The notes: generated by a model from the sequence alone, not told the origin. Shown: positions 43,913-54,516, numbered from the stretch's first letter. The stretch is 64,000 bases of DNA from Methylococcaceae bacterium (GCA_016715325.1 JADKAL010000005.1:62001-126000); one strand, 5' to 3'. Program-made: numbers and translations.

Positions 43913-46900
43913 AATTTACCGATCTTTTTGTTCAACGGCCGGTATTAGCTAGCGTTATCAGTTTATTGATTTTGGTTGCCGGATTACGTGCAATCGTAGC
44001 TTTGGAGGTGCGGCAATATCCCGAGACTGAAAATACCGTTGTTACCATTTCAACAGCTTATCCGGGCGCAAGCAGCGAATTGGTTAAAGGTTTTATCACG
44101 ACGCCGTTACAACAGGCGATAGCGGAAGCCGACGGAATCGATTATTTATCGTCGAATAGCAAACAAGGCCTTTCCACGATAGAAGCGCACATGCGGCTGA
44201 ATTACGATCCGAATGCAGCGGTGGCGCAGATTCAGGCGAAAGTCGCCAGTCAGCGTAACGTATTGCCGCAAAATGCCGAAGATCCGGTGATAACGTCGCA
44301 AACGGGCGAATCTACAGCGTTAATGTATCTGGCCTTATACAGCGACACGGTAAAGCCCGCCCAAATTACCGACTACATGCTGCGAGTTATTCAACCCAAA
44401 ATACAAGCTATTCCCGGTGTTGGTAAAGCCAAGATGTTAGGGAATAAAACGTTCGCCATGCGGATTTGGCTGGACAGCAAACGCATGGCGTCGTTAGGTG
44501 TAACCGCTGACGATATTAATGAAGTCCTGAAAGACAATAATTATCTGTCCGGTGCAGGGCAGACGAAGGGCGATTACGTTGCCATCAATTTGAGTGCAAC
44601 TACCGATATAGCCTCAGAAAGCGATTTTCGCCGATTAGTTGTCGCCGAAAGAAACGGCTCGCTTATACGGCTGGGCGATGTGGCGAAAACCGAATTAGGC
44701 AGTGAAGACTACGATGCCGTTAACTGGTACAAAGGCAAAACAGCCATCTTCATGGGAGTCGAACAAGCGCCGGGGGCGAATCCGCTGACGGTTGCCAAAG
44801 CCGTTAGAGTGGCGGTAAAAGAAATAGAAGACAGTTTGCCGAACGAACTCCACTTACTATTGCCTTACGATGCCAGCCAGTTTATTGAAGATTCAATCAA
44901 TGAAGTGGTAAATACGCTGGTAGAAGCGGTCGCCATCGTTTTGTTAGTTATTTATCTGTCGTTAGGATCGCTACGCGCCGCTATCATTCCCGCTGTTACC
45001 GTGCCCTTATCTTTAATCGGCGGTGCATTTTTAATGTTGTTGATGGGATTTTCCATTAACTTGTTGACCATGCTGGCGATGGTGTTGGGTATCGGCCTTG
45101 TGGTGGACGATGCGATTGTGGTTGTGGAGAACGTCCATCGCCATATCGAAATGGGGGCGACGCGTCTGCAAGCCGCTATGCAAGGTGCAAGGGAGTTGGG
45201 CTTGCCGGTCATCGCCATGACCACGACTTTAATTGCGGTGTATGCGCCGATCGGCTTTATGGGTGGATTGGTCGGCACTTTATTTACCGAATTTTCATTT
45301 ACCTTGGCTGGGGCGGTCTTGATTTCCGGCGTGGTTGCGTTGACCTTGGCTCCCATGTTGACGTCGAAACTACTTAAGGAAAAAAGCGAACCCACGCGTT
45401 TCGAGCATGCCGTCGAACGTTTTTTTACCCGTTTAGCGGAAATGTACCGGCGCAGCTTGCATAGGGTGCTGGAATACCCTTCATCAATCGTGGCGTTTGC
45501 CGTTCTGGTGGTCGTAAGCATCTACTTAATGTTCAATCTATCCGAAAAGGAACTCGCCCCGACGGAAGATCAAAGCATCTTGTTTTTTATCGCAACCGGT
45601 CCGCAAACGGCAACGTTGAAATATAACGAAGTCTACACAAAGGAATTGGTTAATACCTTCGAAACGATACCCGAATATAAAGAAAGTTTTCTATTACTGG
45701 GCTTCGGGAATAGCGCGAATACCGTATTCGGCGGTTTTAAGATGCCTTCGACAACGGAACGTAAACGTTCTCAAATGGAGATACAACCGGAAGTACAAGC
45801 CAAGGTTAACCAAATCGCCGGATTTAACACGGCGGTGTTTCCAAGACCCAGTTTACCCGGTTCCGGGGGGGGATTGCCGCTGCAATTCGTCATCGTGACC
45901 GATGCGGATTACGAACAATTAGAACAGGTGGCCAACGGATTAATCGATACGGCGATGAAGAGCGGAAAATTCATTTTCACCATGAAAGACGTGGAATTCA
46001 CCCAGCCGAAATCGACGCTGGTAATAGACCGAAATCGCGCCGCCGATTTAGGGTTGACCATGAGCGACATCGGAAAAAATTTAGGGACATTACTCGGCGG
46101 CGGCTATGTCAACCGGTTTAATTTGTTAGGCCGCAGTTATAAGGTCATTCCTCAAGTAGATGATGCTTCGCGGATGGACATCAGCAAATTCAGCCAATAT
46201 TACATCCGCACGGCTTCCGGCGGGCAAGTGCCGCTATCTTCGCTGGTCAAAATTCAAAACTCGGTCGAACCGAGTAAGCGCACGCAGTTCCAACAGCTTA
46301 ACAGCCTGACCGTATCGGCGATGATGACGCCCGGTGTCGCGCTCGGTGATGCCATGGCTTATTTGGAAGAAGAAGCCAAAGCGACATTTCCCAAAAATTT
46401 CCGCTGGGATTACACCGGGGCGTCCAGGCAATACGCTCAACAAGGCAGTGCGTTGGTGATAACTTTTTTTATGTCTTTGCTGGTCATCTATTTGGTGTTG
46501 GCTGCACAGTTTGAAAGCTGGCGCGATCCGCTGATTATTCTAATCTCCGTACCGTTATCGATTGCGAGTGCGATGGCGTTTTTAATGTTGGGATTTGCAT
46601 CGATCAATATTTACACCCAAGTCGGCTTAATAACCTTGATCGGCCTAATTGCCAAAAACGGCATTCTCATTGTGGAATTCGCTAATCAGTTACAAATAAA
46701 AGAAGGCTTAAGTAAGCAAGACGCTATCGAACAGGCCTCCGCCATTCGTTTGCGGCCCATTCTGATGACCACGGTAGCGATGATCGTAGCGATGGTGCCG
46801 TTGTTGATGGCATCCGGCCCAGGCGCAGCCAGTCGCTTCGACATCGGCTTAGTGATTGCCGGCGGTTTGGGGGTGGGAACGTTATTTACGCTGTTTGTGG

Positions 46901-46947
46901 TGCCTGCGTTTTATTTGATGTTAGCGAGGGAGCATCATTTAGATTAA
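43909..46947 (+). CDS. RND efflux pump inner-membrane transporter (HAE1-type)
   Basis: A 1012-aa proton-driven exporter of the AcrB/MexI type. Start GTG 43909 overlaps the adaptor stop. The N-terminal FVQRPVLASVISLLILVAGL begins TM1; large periplasmic loops follow TM1 and TM7; the TM4 proton-relay region has GLVVDDAIVVVENVHRH with two Asp; the second half has the repeat region LIGLIAKNGILIVEFANQLQ and RLRPILMTTVAMIVAMVPLL. The substrate is unknown; drugs or toxic organics are typical. Confidence 0.94.
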   Translation: MKFTDLFVQRPVLASVISLLILVAGLRAIVALEVRQYPETENTVVTISTAYPGASSELVKGFITTPLQQAIAEADGIDYLSSNSKQGLSTIEAHMRLNYDPNAAVAQIQAKVASQRNVLPQNAEDPVITSQTGESTALMYLALYSDTVKPAQITDYMLRVIQPKIQAIPGVGKAKMLGNKTFAMRIWLDSKRMASLGVTADDINEVLKDNNYLSGAGQTKGDYVAINLSATTDIASESDFRRLVVAERNGSLIRLGDVAKTELGSEDYDAVNWYKGKTAIFMGVEQAPGANPLTVAKAVRVAVKEIEDSLPNELHLLLPYDASQFIEDSINEVVNTLVEAVAIVLLVIYLSLGSLRAAIIPAVTVPLSLIGGAFLMLLMGFSINLLTMLAMVLGIGLVVDDAIVVVENVHRHIEMGATRLQAAMQGARELGLPVIAMTTTLIAVYAPIGFMGGLVGTLFTEFSFTLAGAVLISGVVALTLAPMLTSKLLKEKSEPTRFEHAVERFFTRLAEMYRRSLHRVLEYPSSIVAFAVLVVVSIYLMFNLSEKELAPTEDQSILFFIATGPQTATLKYNEVYTKELVNTFETIPEYKESFLLLGFGNSANTVFGGFKMPSTTERKRSQMEIQPEVQAKVNQIAGFNTAVFPRPSLPGSGGGLPLQFVIVTDADYEQLEQVANGLIDTAMKSGKFIFTMKDVEFTQPKSTLVIDRNRAADLGLTMSDIGKNLGTLLGGGYVNRFNLLGRSYKVIPQVDDASRMDISKFSQYYIRTASGGQVPLSSLVKIQNSVEPSKRTQFQQLNSLTVSAMMTPGVALGDAMAYLEEEAKATFPKNFRWDYTGASRQYAQQGSALVITFFMSLLVIYLVLAAQFESWRDPLIILISVPLSIASAMAFLMLGFASINIYTQVGLITLIGLIAKNGILIVEFANQLQIKEGLSKQDAIEQASAIRLRPILMTTVAMIVAMVPLLMASGPGAASRFDIGLVIAGGLGVGTLFTLFVVPAFYLMLAREHHLD

Positions 46948-47132
46948 TTTGTGTTGCAAAGCTGTCTATTTCTGATTAATTAAGGCGATGATCTACTTGG
47001 TTTGCAGAATATTCCAAAAAACTAACGAATCGGGCTTGATAAAGGGCTTTGTATGCGGATTAGGTCGATTTATGATATGAGTTGATTTCCAAAAATAGTT
47101 ACACATTTTCTATATGGCTATGGATCATTTTC

Positions 47133-47714
47133 ATGGGTAATGATAATTCCGATGAAAGCAATTCTCCAAAGGAGCAAGAGCAGAAAAAACGCGGTTACAG
47201 CGATTTTTTTGCCTGGCCGGTAGACCGTCAGCTTGAGGAATGGGCTATAGTCGATTCTTTAAAGGAATCCCTGGAAAAAGCCAACGCGGTTTTTTTTAAT
47301 TCATTAATTGCGCGAGGCCGCGGCAACGATCCTCCCGATTGTGAAGCAACGCTTCTTGAAGGTGGGAAAGTAGGAATCGAAGTCACCGAACTCGTCGACC
47401 CGGTAGCCATTATGGCTCACAAAAACGGCAATACCGAGTATTCGGCGGAGTGGAGCAGCGAGAAGCTTATTAAAGCTTTGACGCAAAGGCTCGATGTAAA
47501 AGAAGGTTCTAAAAATATCAAAGGAGGACCTTACGATCTGTATGTTTTGGTAATCCACACCGACGAGCCGAAACTCACCTTCGATTTCACACATGATTTA
47601 CTTTCTAAACACATTTTTAAAAACTATACTCTTATTAACCGGGCGTTTTTATTGATGTCGTTCGACAAAGATCATAAATGTTGTCCTTTTATCGAATTGA
47701 TTTTAAAAAGGTAA
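47133..47714 (+). CDS. unknown protein with a possible PD-(D/E)XK nuclease-like core
   Basis: A 193-aa cytoplasmic protein (start ATG 47133). The stretch NDPPDCEATLLEGGKVGIEVTELVD has an acidic residue, about 12 residues, then a strand ending E-x-T, which resembles PD-(D/E)XK nuclease cores; a later LYVLVIHTDEPKLTF looks like the next strand. No family was recognised with certainty. It stands 101 bases before a NADAR-domain gene on the same strand. Confidence 0.5.
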   Translation: MGNDNSDESNSPKEQEQKKRGYSDFFAWPVDRQLEEWAIVDSLKESLEKANAVFFNSLIARGRGNDPPDCEATLLEGGKVGIEVTELVDPVAIMAHKNGNTEYSAEWSSEKLIKALTQRLDVKEGSKNIKGGPYDLYVLVIHTDEPKLTFDFTHDLLSKHIFKNYTLINRAFLLMSFDKDHKCCPFIELILKR

Positions 47715-47814
47715 TATAGGATAAGTTGTAAGATGTAATACCGGTTATTGCGACATTTCCTTCGATTTAGACCAAAATCGAATCTTTTAATACGCTACTC
47801 AAATTCATGAACCT

Positions 47815-48426
47815 ATGAGCTTAAATCAATTAAAACCAAACCCGCAAACGGTAACAATCAATGGTTGTCAGTATACTTTAGTGGCATTTTATTATCCCGA
47901 CCGGAATACGGCTTGGGATAATCTTTTTCAAGGTCAATTTCTGACAAATTTCTATCCCTGCACTATAAATATGACCATAAATGCTATTTCGGCTTCGTTT
48001 CATAATGCAGAGGCCGCTTTTCAAGCTACCAAATGGTGGAATAATCCTGCCGATTTATCGGCATTTGAAGCAGCCAAGACCGGCAGCGATGCGTTTCATA
48101 TCAAAAAACAGCTTGCGAATCCGGATAACAGCTACGCCGAGTTGGGAAGAGACGGCGCGATGAAAACGGTATTAACTCAGAAGTTCAGCGATCCTGCTTT
48201 TCAGCAGGCGTTACTGGCGACAGGCGACGCTTACTTGTTAGAGCATAAAGATGCGGACAAAAATCCGGACTCTTACTGGAGCGACTATAACGACGGTAGC
48301 GGTTTGAATATGTTAGGTAAAACGCTAATGGAACTCAGGGAAGCTTTGGGCGGATCGCCGATGCCGACGGGTAATTTTAGCGTTGCCGATTTTACCGCTC
48401 AGGTAAAAAAGCTGGTAGGTATATAG
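47815..48426 (+). CDS. NADAR/YbiA-like glycosidase-family protein
   Basis: A 203-aa protein with the NADAR domain: FLTNFYPC near the N-terminus, FHNAEAAFQATKWW, MKTVLTQKFSDPAFQQALLATGDAYLLEH, and GLNMLGKTLMELREAL. Members cleave N-glycosidic bonds in riboflavin intermediates, and some remove ADP-ribose from guanine in nucleic acid. The exact substrate here is not known. It ends in TAG, a normal stop for this genome. Confidence 0.85.
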   Translation: MSLNQLKPNPQTVTINGCQYTLVAFYYPDRNTAWDNLFQGQFLTNFYPCTINMTINAISASFHNAEAAFQATKWWNNPADLSAFEAAKTGSDAFHIKKQLANPDNSYAELGRDGAMKTVLTQKFSDPAFQQALLATGDAYLLEHKDADKNPDSYWSDYNDGSGLNMLGKTLMELREALGGSPMPTGNFSVADFTAQVKKLVGI

Positions 48427-48890
48427 AAAAAGCGGAGTTTTTGGTTAGGGTAGCGGTATATCTAATGACATTAAGTCAAGAATTAAGAATCCCCCTTTTC
48501 AAAGGGGGAGGTTGGCTTAACTTAACGGCATTAAGGTTTAACGAGGGGCAAAAAACAGTTCGTACTCTAAGCTCGCAACAAAACAGTAAGTCTCTATTCA
48601 AGTATTTTAATGCTTAAATTTCAGAATCGTTTCGATGCGGATTTTTCGAGACGCTGAATTAGTTTTTATCTATTGATTAGGCCTTTTAAAGTCTGAACCG
48701 TTCGTGCTGAATAAGTTGAAGTCCTACCCTTTCGACACGCTAAAGGCGAGCTAGCATTAAGACTTCACAAGGTCGAATCTATAAACTCTCCATCAATGCC
48801 GGAATCACCGACGGTTCTTTTCATAGTTGAAAGATTTATTTGAGGGTAGAATGTAAACGGTCCCAAAATAATTATTTTAATCGGACGGCA
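48427..48890. other. intergenic region with repeat fragments
   Basis: Contains a perfect hairpin (48491-48508), a degenerate REP-like arm near 48698-48721 (CGTTCGTGCTGAATAAGTTG) and a candidate ribosome site for the following transporter. No gene was recognised. Confidence 0.5.
48491..48508. repeat. CCCCCTTT palindrome
   Basis: CCCCCTTT TC AAAGGGGG, a perfect 8-bp stem with a 2-base loop. It is a common dispersed palindrome in many bacterial genomes and may act as a terminator after the NADAR gene. Confidence 0.5.
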
Positions 48891-49979
48891 ATGAATACAG
48901 ACCCTTATTTTGTCAATTCACGTTTTTTTAAAGAGCGGTTTAACCGCTTTATGCCGAATGCTCAGGCATTTTCACTCGCAATTATTTTATTGGTCAGCTT
49001 TGTTCTGATCTATTCCTTATCCGATTTGTTGAAACCGGTCTATATCAGTATCGTTCTTGCTTACTTTTTGGAAGGCGTGGTAACGAAGGTGGAAATGTTG
49101 CGTGCGCCCCGTTTTGTCGCCGTGGCTTTGGTGTTTTGCGGGTTTATGGCCGGGTTAGTGTTTCTGTTATTTTATTTGATGCCGTTGATTACCCAGCAAG
49201 CGGTCGAGCTCGTCCAAAACATTCCGGCTTTTATCAGCCGCATGCAGACGCAAATAATGCGTTTACCGGAAAAATATCCGCAATTTATCAACGAAAGCAA
49301 GATTCAGGAAATCATGTTTACCGTACAAAAGGAATTGCTGGTGTACGGTCAGAATGTACTCTCGATTTCCGCGGCATCCGTCGTCGGCTTGGTTAGCGCG
49401 ATGATTTATTTGTTTTTAGTTCCGATGATGGTGTTTTTCTTTTTGAAAGATAAAAACCTGTTGGTCGATTGGGTATTGCAGTATTTACCGAAAGATCGTC
49501 ATCTCAGTATTCGGGTTTGGGAAGAAATTGAAGTACAAATCGGCAACTATGTGCGAGGTAAATTCACCGAAGTCTTTATTCTTTGGATTGTTAGTTACAT
49601 CACCTTTGAAGCGATGAAACTGAATTATTCCATGTTACTTTCGGTATTAATGGGCTTGTCGGTCATTATTCCTTATATCGGCGCGACGTTGGTTACATTT
49701 CCTGTGTTGCTAGTGGCCTATTTTCAATGGGGTTTTGAAGGCGATAATTTTATGTATGCAGCGATTGCATACTCCATTATTCAGGCATTGGACGGCGTTG
49801 TGCTGGTTCCGGTGTTGTTTTCAGAAGCGGTCAATTTACATGCGATAGCCATTATTATCGCTATCTTGTTTTTCGGCGGGATTTGGGGCTTTTGGGGCGT
49901 CTTTCTAGCCATTCCGTTGGCTACGGTTGTTAAAGCGGTATTAACCGCATGGTCGCAACTCGAAGGGCATCATGCTTGA
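48891..49979 (+). CDS. AI-2E/PerM family transporter
   Basis: A 362-aa inner-membrane protein with about eight segments. It has AFSLAIILLVSFVLIYSLSDLLKPVYISIVLAYFLEGV at the N-terminus, the cytoplasmic-facing PMMVFFFLKDKN, and GLSVIIPYIGATLVTFPVLL and the C-terminal FGGIWGFWGVFLAIPLATVVKAVL, which are typical. ATG 48891 was chosen over the TTG at 48840 because it begins the membrane protein proper and has GGACGG just upstream. Members have been reported as autoinducer-2 or sodium-proton transporters; the substrate is not known here. Confidence 0.85.
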   Translation: MNTDPYFVNSRFFKERFNRFMPNAQAFSLAIILLVSFVLIYSLSDLLKPVYISIVLAYFLEGVVTKVEMLRAPRFVAVALVFCGFMAGLVFLLFYLMPLITQQAVELVQNIPAFISRMQTQIMRLPEKYPQFINESKIQEIMFTVQKELLVYGQNVLSISAASVVGLVSAMIYLFLVPMMVFFFLKDKNLLVDWVLQYLPKDRHLSIRVWEEIEVQIGNYVRGKFTEVFILWIVSYITFEAMKLNYSMLLSVLMGLSVIIPYIGATLVTFPVLLVAYFQWGFEGDNFMYAAIAYSIIQALDGVVLVPVLFSEAVNLHAIAIIIAILFFGGIWGFWGVFLAIPLATVVKAVLTAWSQLEGHHA

Positions 49980-49982
49980 TAG

Positions 49983-51440
49983 TTACTTACGCCAGAATTC
50001 CGGCACAAACAAAATGATGATCGAAAATATCTGAACCCGGCCTAAAATCATCGCAAACGAGCAGATGGATGTTTGTACATCGCTTAAACTTGCGTAGTTT
50101 GAAGCCGGTCCTACTTGGTTTAGACCGGGACCCGCATTATTAAAACAGGCGATAATCGCCGAAAGCGATGTTACAAAATCAAGCCCGGTCAATAAAAGCG
50201 AAAATACCAAGATAACCACGCACATAAAATACAGAAAGATAAAACCGGTAACCGAGGTTACGATATTATTGCTAATAATGTTATCTCCAATTCGTAAGGA
50301 TTTCACTGTGGCAGGGTGAATAAATTTAAACAATTCGAGCTGTGTCTGTTTGAGCAAGATAATAGTTCTGATCATTTTGATGCCGCCGCCGGTCGAGCCG
50401 GAGGAGGCGGAAAGACAACTTAAAAATAACATCCACATCGGAACAAAAATCGGCCACTGATTAAAATCCTGGCTGGCGAAACCGCAATCCGTCGCGATCG
50501 TGACGAGATTGAAACTGGCATGGCGCAGTGCGGTTAGAAAGTCGGGATAAGTGCCTCTGTCCCATAACACCCATGCTGCCATCACGCAGCTACCTAAGAC
50601 TAGGGATAAAAACGCGTGCATTTCCATGTCGTCCAGATAAGGCTTTAACGACAACTTACGGATCACGATGAAATGAGTGGCGAAATTAATCGCGGCCAGT
50701 AATTGAAAAATAGTTAAAACCACTTCTATCGGTACGGAATTAAAAAATCCGACACTCGCATCGTGGGTGGAAAAACCGCCCAAACTCATCGCTGCGAAGG
50801 CGTGGCAAATGGCATCGAACCAATTCATTCCCGCCAATTTCAAGGAGATAATGCAAGTTACCGAAATACCGGCGTACACCATCCATAAAGCTTTTTGCGG
50901 TTTGAGCTATCCGGGGGGAAGATCGGATTCTTTCACTGAGCCGGGCGCTTCGGCAATGTACAATTGCATACCGCCGATGCCTAAGATAGGCAAAATGGCG
51001 ACTGCAAAGACAATAATTCCCATTCCTGCAATCCAATTTAGTTCATGTCGCCAGAGATTAATCGACATCGGCAGATTGTCGATACCGCTAAAAATAGTTG
51101 CGCCTGTCGTTGTAAGGCCGGACACGGATTCAAAATAGGCGTCTACAAAGCTCAAAGACGGTATCTGCAGCATTAAGGGGATCGTACAAAATACCGGTGT
51201 AAAAGACCAGGCAATGGCAACCAAAAGGAAACCGGTTTGGCGGGTGACCTTTTTAGGCGCACGCAGGGTCGGCAGGAACATCAATGCGCCGGATAAGAGT
51301 GTGATTAGCGTACCATTAAGGAATGCATCGGTTGCGCCGTCGTTAAAGATTAGTGACGTAAGTAAGCAGGTGGACATTAATCCGCCGCATCCTAATGTAA
51401 TCAGACCGAAAACGTGGATAATGGTAAGTATGACGTTCAT
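49983..51440 (-). pseudogene. trkH: Trk potassium uptake protein TrkH, interrupted by two compensating indels
   Basis: The potassium-conducting subunit that works with TrkA. The first part (ATG 51440) runs to ESDLPPG followed by TAG; the second part in the same frame continues ALWMVYAGISVTCIISLKLA to the C-terminus. The expected PRIAQTAKALW is present in a second frame for about nine codons. One extra C (six instead of seven) near 50912 and one fewer A (five instead of four) near 50892 would restore it: two single-base indels in homopolymer runs about 20 bases apart. The rest keeps the selectivity-loop motifs (SVSGLTTTGATIFSG, AAMSLGGFSTHDA, SSGSTGGGIKM). It follows trkA in the same direction. 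Confidence 0.85.
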
Positions 51441-51583
51441 GATAAAGAGTTCATTGAACTGAAGGGTGATAAACGGCGCATGTCTGGGCAACTAAATAAA
51501 TCAGAAAACCATTAATTCGCTTGATTATATGAGTTACTTATGAATTTTTGAAAAAACAGCCTTTGCAAGCAATGATAGGTTTT

Positions 51584-52951
51584 TTATTTCACAAGTGGCT
51601 GAAAGTTTTTCTCGATATTAACAACCAATCGCTTCTCCATTGCAAACATAACGACATGGTCGTTTTCTTCGAACACGGTGTCGTGGTGGATTTCGATCAC
51701 TTGCTGATTTCTTATCAAGGCGCCCAGTACGATTCCCGGAGGAAAATGAATGGCGTCCACACGTTTTCCGACAACGGAATAAGTATTGTCGTTATCATGC
51801 GCAATCGCTTCGATGGCTTCGGCGGTTCCGCCGCATAGGGAACTTACTTGCGCCACATCGCCTTTGCGGACGTATTTCAAAATACTGCCGAGCGTTTCTT
51901 GATTCGGCAGAACGGCAACATCAATTCCGGTGCCGGGCAGCAATTTCGTGTAAGAAATATGATTCAGTAAGCAGATGGTTTTTCGTGCGCCCAAGCTTTT
52001 TGCCAAGGACGCCGAAATAATATTGACGCCATCGTTTTCGGTGATCGCACAAAACAAGTCTGTACTTTCGACAGCCTCGTCAAGCAGCAGGGTTTCATCC
52101 GCGCAGTCGCCGTTCAAAACAACCGTTTTATGCAGTTCATTGGCAATTTTATTGGCGCGTATGGGATTTATTTCAATGATTTTGACGTGATGGTCGTTTT
52201 CGAGCGCTAGTCCCAAGCGTTTGCCGACATGACCGCCGCCCGCAATAATAATTCGTTTAATGGGTGCTTCCAATCGGTGCAATTCTTTTAATACCCGACG
52301 GACTTCAGACCTTGGCGATACGAAAAACACCTCGTCGCCTGTTTGAATGACAGCCTGACCGTTAACGGGAAGCGGTTTGCCTTGACGGAAAATAGCCACT
52401 ACTCGAATTTTACTATTCGCCAAACGGTCGCTTAAGTCTTTAATCTTTTTATCGGTTAAGAAAGCAAATTCCGTCACTTTTACAGAAAATAACTTTACCA
52501 AACCATCGGCAAATTCGGAGATATGCGTGACGCCGGGAAAATCGATCAAATTACGAATGTGTTCCATGACGATCATTTCAGGACTAATGACGTGATCGAT
52601 AGCAATGCCTTCGGCATGGAATAATTCAGGGTGTTTTAGATAATCGATTGCTCTTACGCGAGCAATCGTTTTTGGTCGGCTGTATAAAGCGTTAACAATC
52701 ATACATGCCAGCATATTGGTTTCATCGCTGTCCGTGACTGCAATGACAATGTCGGTGTTATGAATACCGGCTTGTTCAAGAACGCTCGGATGCGCGGCAT
52801 TCCCGGCAACGGTGGCAATGTCGAAGCGTTCTTTCAACGAATCCAACAGCAACGGCTTCATATCCACAACCATTATATCGTTTTCTTCGCTGGCTAAGGC
52901 GGCGGCTACCGCTGAACCCGTTACGCCGGCGCCAAGAATGAGGATTTTCAT
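51584..52951 (-). CDS. trkA: Trk system potassium uptake protein TrkA
   Basis: The NAD-binding regulatory subunit of Trk. The 455-aa protein has two RCK domains: GAGVTGSAVAAALASEENDIMVVD in the first, GGGHVGKRLGLALENDHHVKIIE in the second, each followed by a TrkA-C module. The length equals the E. coli protein. trkH follows downstream after 143 bases, so potassium uptake depends on whether trkH is really broken. Confidence 0.95.
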   Translation of the reverse strand: MKILILGAGVTGSAVAAALASEENDIMVVDMKPLLLDSLKERFDIATVAGNAAHPSVLEQAGIHNTDIVIAVTDSDETNMLACMIVNALYSRPKTIARVRAIDYLKHPELFHAEGIAIDHVISPEMIVMEHIRNLIDFPGVTHISEFADGLVKLFSVKVTEFAFLTDKKIKDLSDRLANSKIRVVAIFRQGKPLPVNGQAVIQTGDEVFFVSPRSEVRRVLKELHRLEAPIKRIIIAGGGHVGKRLGLALENDHHVKIIEINPIRANKIANELHKTVVLNGDCADETLLLDEAVESTDLFCAITENDGVNIISASLAKSLGARKTICLLNHISYTKLLPGTGIDVAVLPNQETLGSILKYVRKGDVAQVSSLCGGTAEAIEAIAHDNDNTYSVVGKRVDAIHFPPGIVLGALIRNQQVIEIHHDTVFEENDHVVMFAMEKRLVVNIEKNFQPLVK

Positions 52952-53059
52952 TTAGTTTTTAAAACCCAGGCATCTATCAAAGGTGGCGTATTCTACTGGT
53001 TATATTCCGTGATTACTATATGAAAAAGCGTTTAAATTCATCGACCAATTGAGGATCGT

Positions 53060-53605
53060 TCAATTAGATTGATTCAACCAGCGCATAATTTCGTCGGCAG
53101 CCCGCGGTGTGAGTCGAGAAAAGGCGGTAACAGCCCCCTTTGCATCGGCTGTAGGGCAATTTTCTTTAAGGAAAAAATCCTTTTCAGAGGTTGGATTTTC
53201 ACTGCTTCCCGCAAACGAAATAGCTTGAAATGTCATGACGGCTTCGTCATGTCCCGGCAGGTTGAATTGCTGTTCAAAACTTTGTAATTGAATAGTTAAG
53301 GGCCATGTCTGATTGGAAAGCTTGGTTAATAGTAGCTGCTCGATTAGATCATTAGGCGGCGCAATCCATCGATCTAACGTATAAAACCGTACTTGTGTCG
53401 GTTCGGAGTAAAGCAGCCGGTAACGAATGCGGTTATCGGCAAGCCAATCGGGCGCTATGACATTAATTTGCGCTTGCGATGTTTGAGAACTATCGCTGGC
53501 GGAAAGTGCAAAGCCGAAGTCGTGTACGGCGTAGGTTTCTGCTTTGGGCAGTACAGTACATCCGCTTGTAATTAGCAGACTAAGTCCGAATAGCAGCATT
53601 TTCAT
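53060..53605 (-). CDS. ABC-type transport auxiliary lipoprotein of an MCE system
   Basis: A 181-aa lipoprotein (signal LLITSGC, Cys16) of the PqiC/YmbA-like type. It has LADNRIRYRLLYSEPTQVRFYTLDRW and a C-terminal conserved fold. It is the last gene of the four-gene MCE operon and overlaps the MCE gene by four bases. It probably sits at the outer membrane as the periplasmic partner of the MCE ring. Confidence 0.8.
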   Translation of the reverse strand: MKMLLFGLSLLITSGCTVLPKAETYAVHDFGFALSASDSSQTSQAQINVIAPDWLADNRIRYRLLYSEPTQVRFYTLDRWIAPPNDLIEQLLLTKLSNQTWPLTIQLQSFEQQFNLPGHDEAVMTFQAISFAGSSENPTSEKDFFLKENCPTADAKGAVTAFSRLTPRAADEIMRWLNQSN

Positions 53606-54516
53606 TGGGGCTCCTCATAGCCCGGTTCGCCGGGACCGGGCATTTGTTGTTCAGGACCTACTAAGACCGATTGCGGGTTTTTTTCTAAAGTCGCGGCTAA
53701 TCTTTTAACCTGTTCGCTGGCTGACTGTATTTCGCTCACTAATTGATTCACTTTCGGCAATGTGGAATTAGCAAACGTATTTGCCGCTGTATTTCCCGAT
53801 TCGGCAACGGTACCGACCCTTTTGCTCAGTGCGACGGCTTCTTTACTTAAACCACGTAAGTCGTTGGCCAAGCTGTCGATGTTCTTCAAAGTTTTTCTGG
53901 CATCGCTAGTTAACGCAGGGATACCGGCGAGCGCATTATCGACGCTTTTTTGCAGGGTGGCGAGTTTATCGCTTAACGTTTTAAGGTTGGATAATAATCC
54001 GACTATATTCTTTTCGTTTTCTTCATTCAATAGACTGCTTAAGCGGATCATCAGGTGATCGGCTTTTTTTAGCAGCTCATCACCTGAATTGAGTAACCTG
54101 TCTGTGACAGACTGCATCAACGGAATGCGGTTGGTAGGGGCATCACCCGGCGGTAGTTTTTCAGCGATCTTTCCTTCATCGCCCAATTCTAACTGGGTTA
54201 AGCCAGTTACACCTTTTAAATGCAGCGTGGCATAGACTCCTCGCGTAAACAGGATATTTTTGTCGACTTCAATTTTAATCAAAATGACACCCGAATTTTC
54301 AGGGTCGAATTTAATATGCAACACCTTACCGACAGCGATACCGCGATAAAACACTGTCGATTCGGGATTTAGACCTGATACTGAGGCTTGGGTGGCGACG
54401 ACATAAACATCACGTTCCCGTTCCAAATGGCCGAGCCAATAGACTATGCCTACGGTAGCTGTCATCAATACAACCATGAAAAGGCCGGAAAGCAAAGCCC
54501 GATTATTTTTACCCAT
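53602..54516 (-). CDS. MCE-domain substrate-binding protein (MlaD-like)
   Basis: A 304-aa protein with an N-terminal membrane anchor (12-30, LFMVVLMTATVGIVYWLG), an MCE domain (about 38-120, VSGLNPESTVFYRGIAVGKVLHIKF, ARGVTGLTQLELG-like end) and a long helical coiled-coil region (150-270). MCE proteins form hexameric rings that carry lipids between membranes. Overlaps its neighbours by 4 and 8 bases. Confidence 0.88.
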   Translation of the reverse strand: MGKNNRALLSGLFMVVLMTATVGIVYWLGHLERERDVYVVATQASVSGLNPESTVFYRGIAVGKVLHIKFDPENSGVILIKIEVDKNILFTRGVYATLHLKGVTGLTQLELGDEGKIAEKLPPGDAPTNRIPLMQSVTDRLLNSGDELLKKADHLMIRLSSLLNEENEKNIVGLLSNLKTLSDKLATLQKSVDNALAGIPALTSDARKTLKNIDSLANDLRGLSKEAVALSKRVGTVAESGNTAANTFANSTLPKVNQLVSEIQSASEQVKRLAATLEKNPQSVLVGPEQQMPGPGEPGYEEPQ

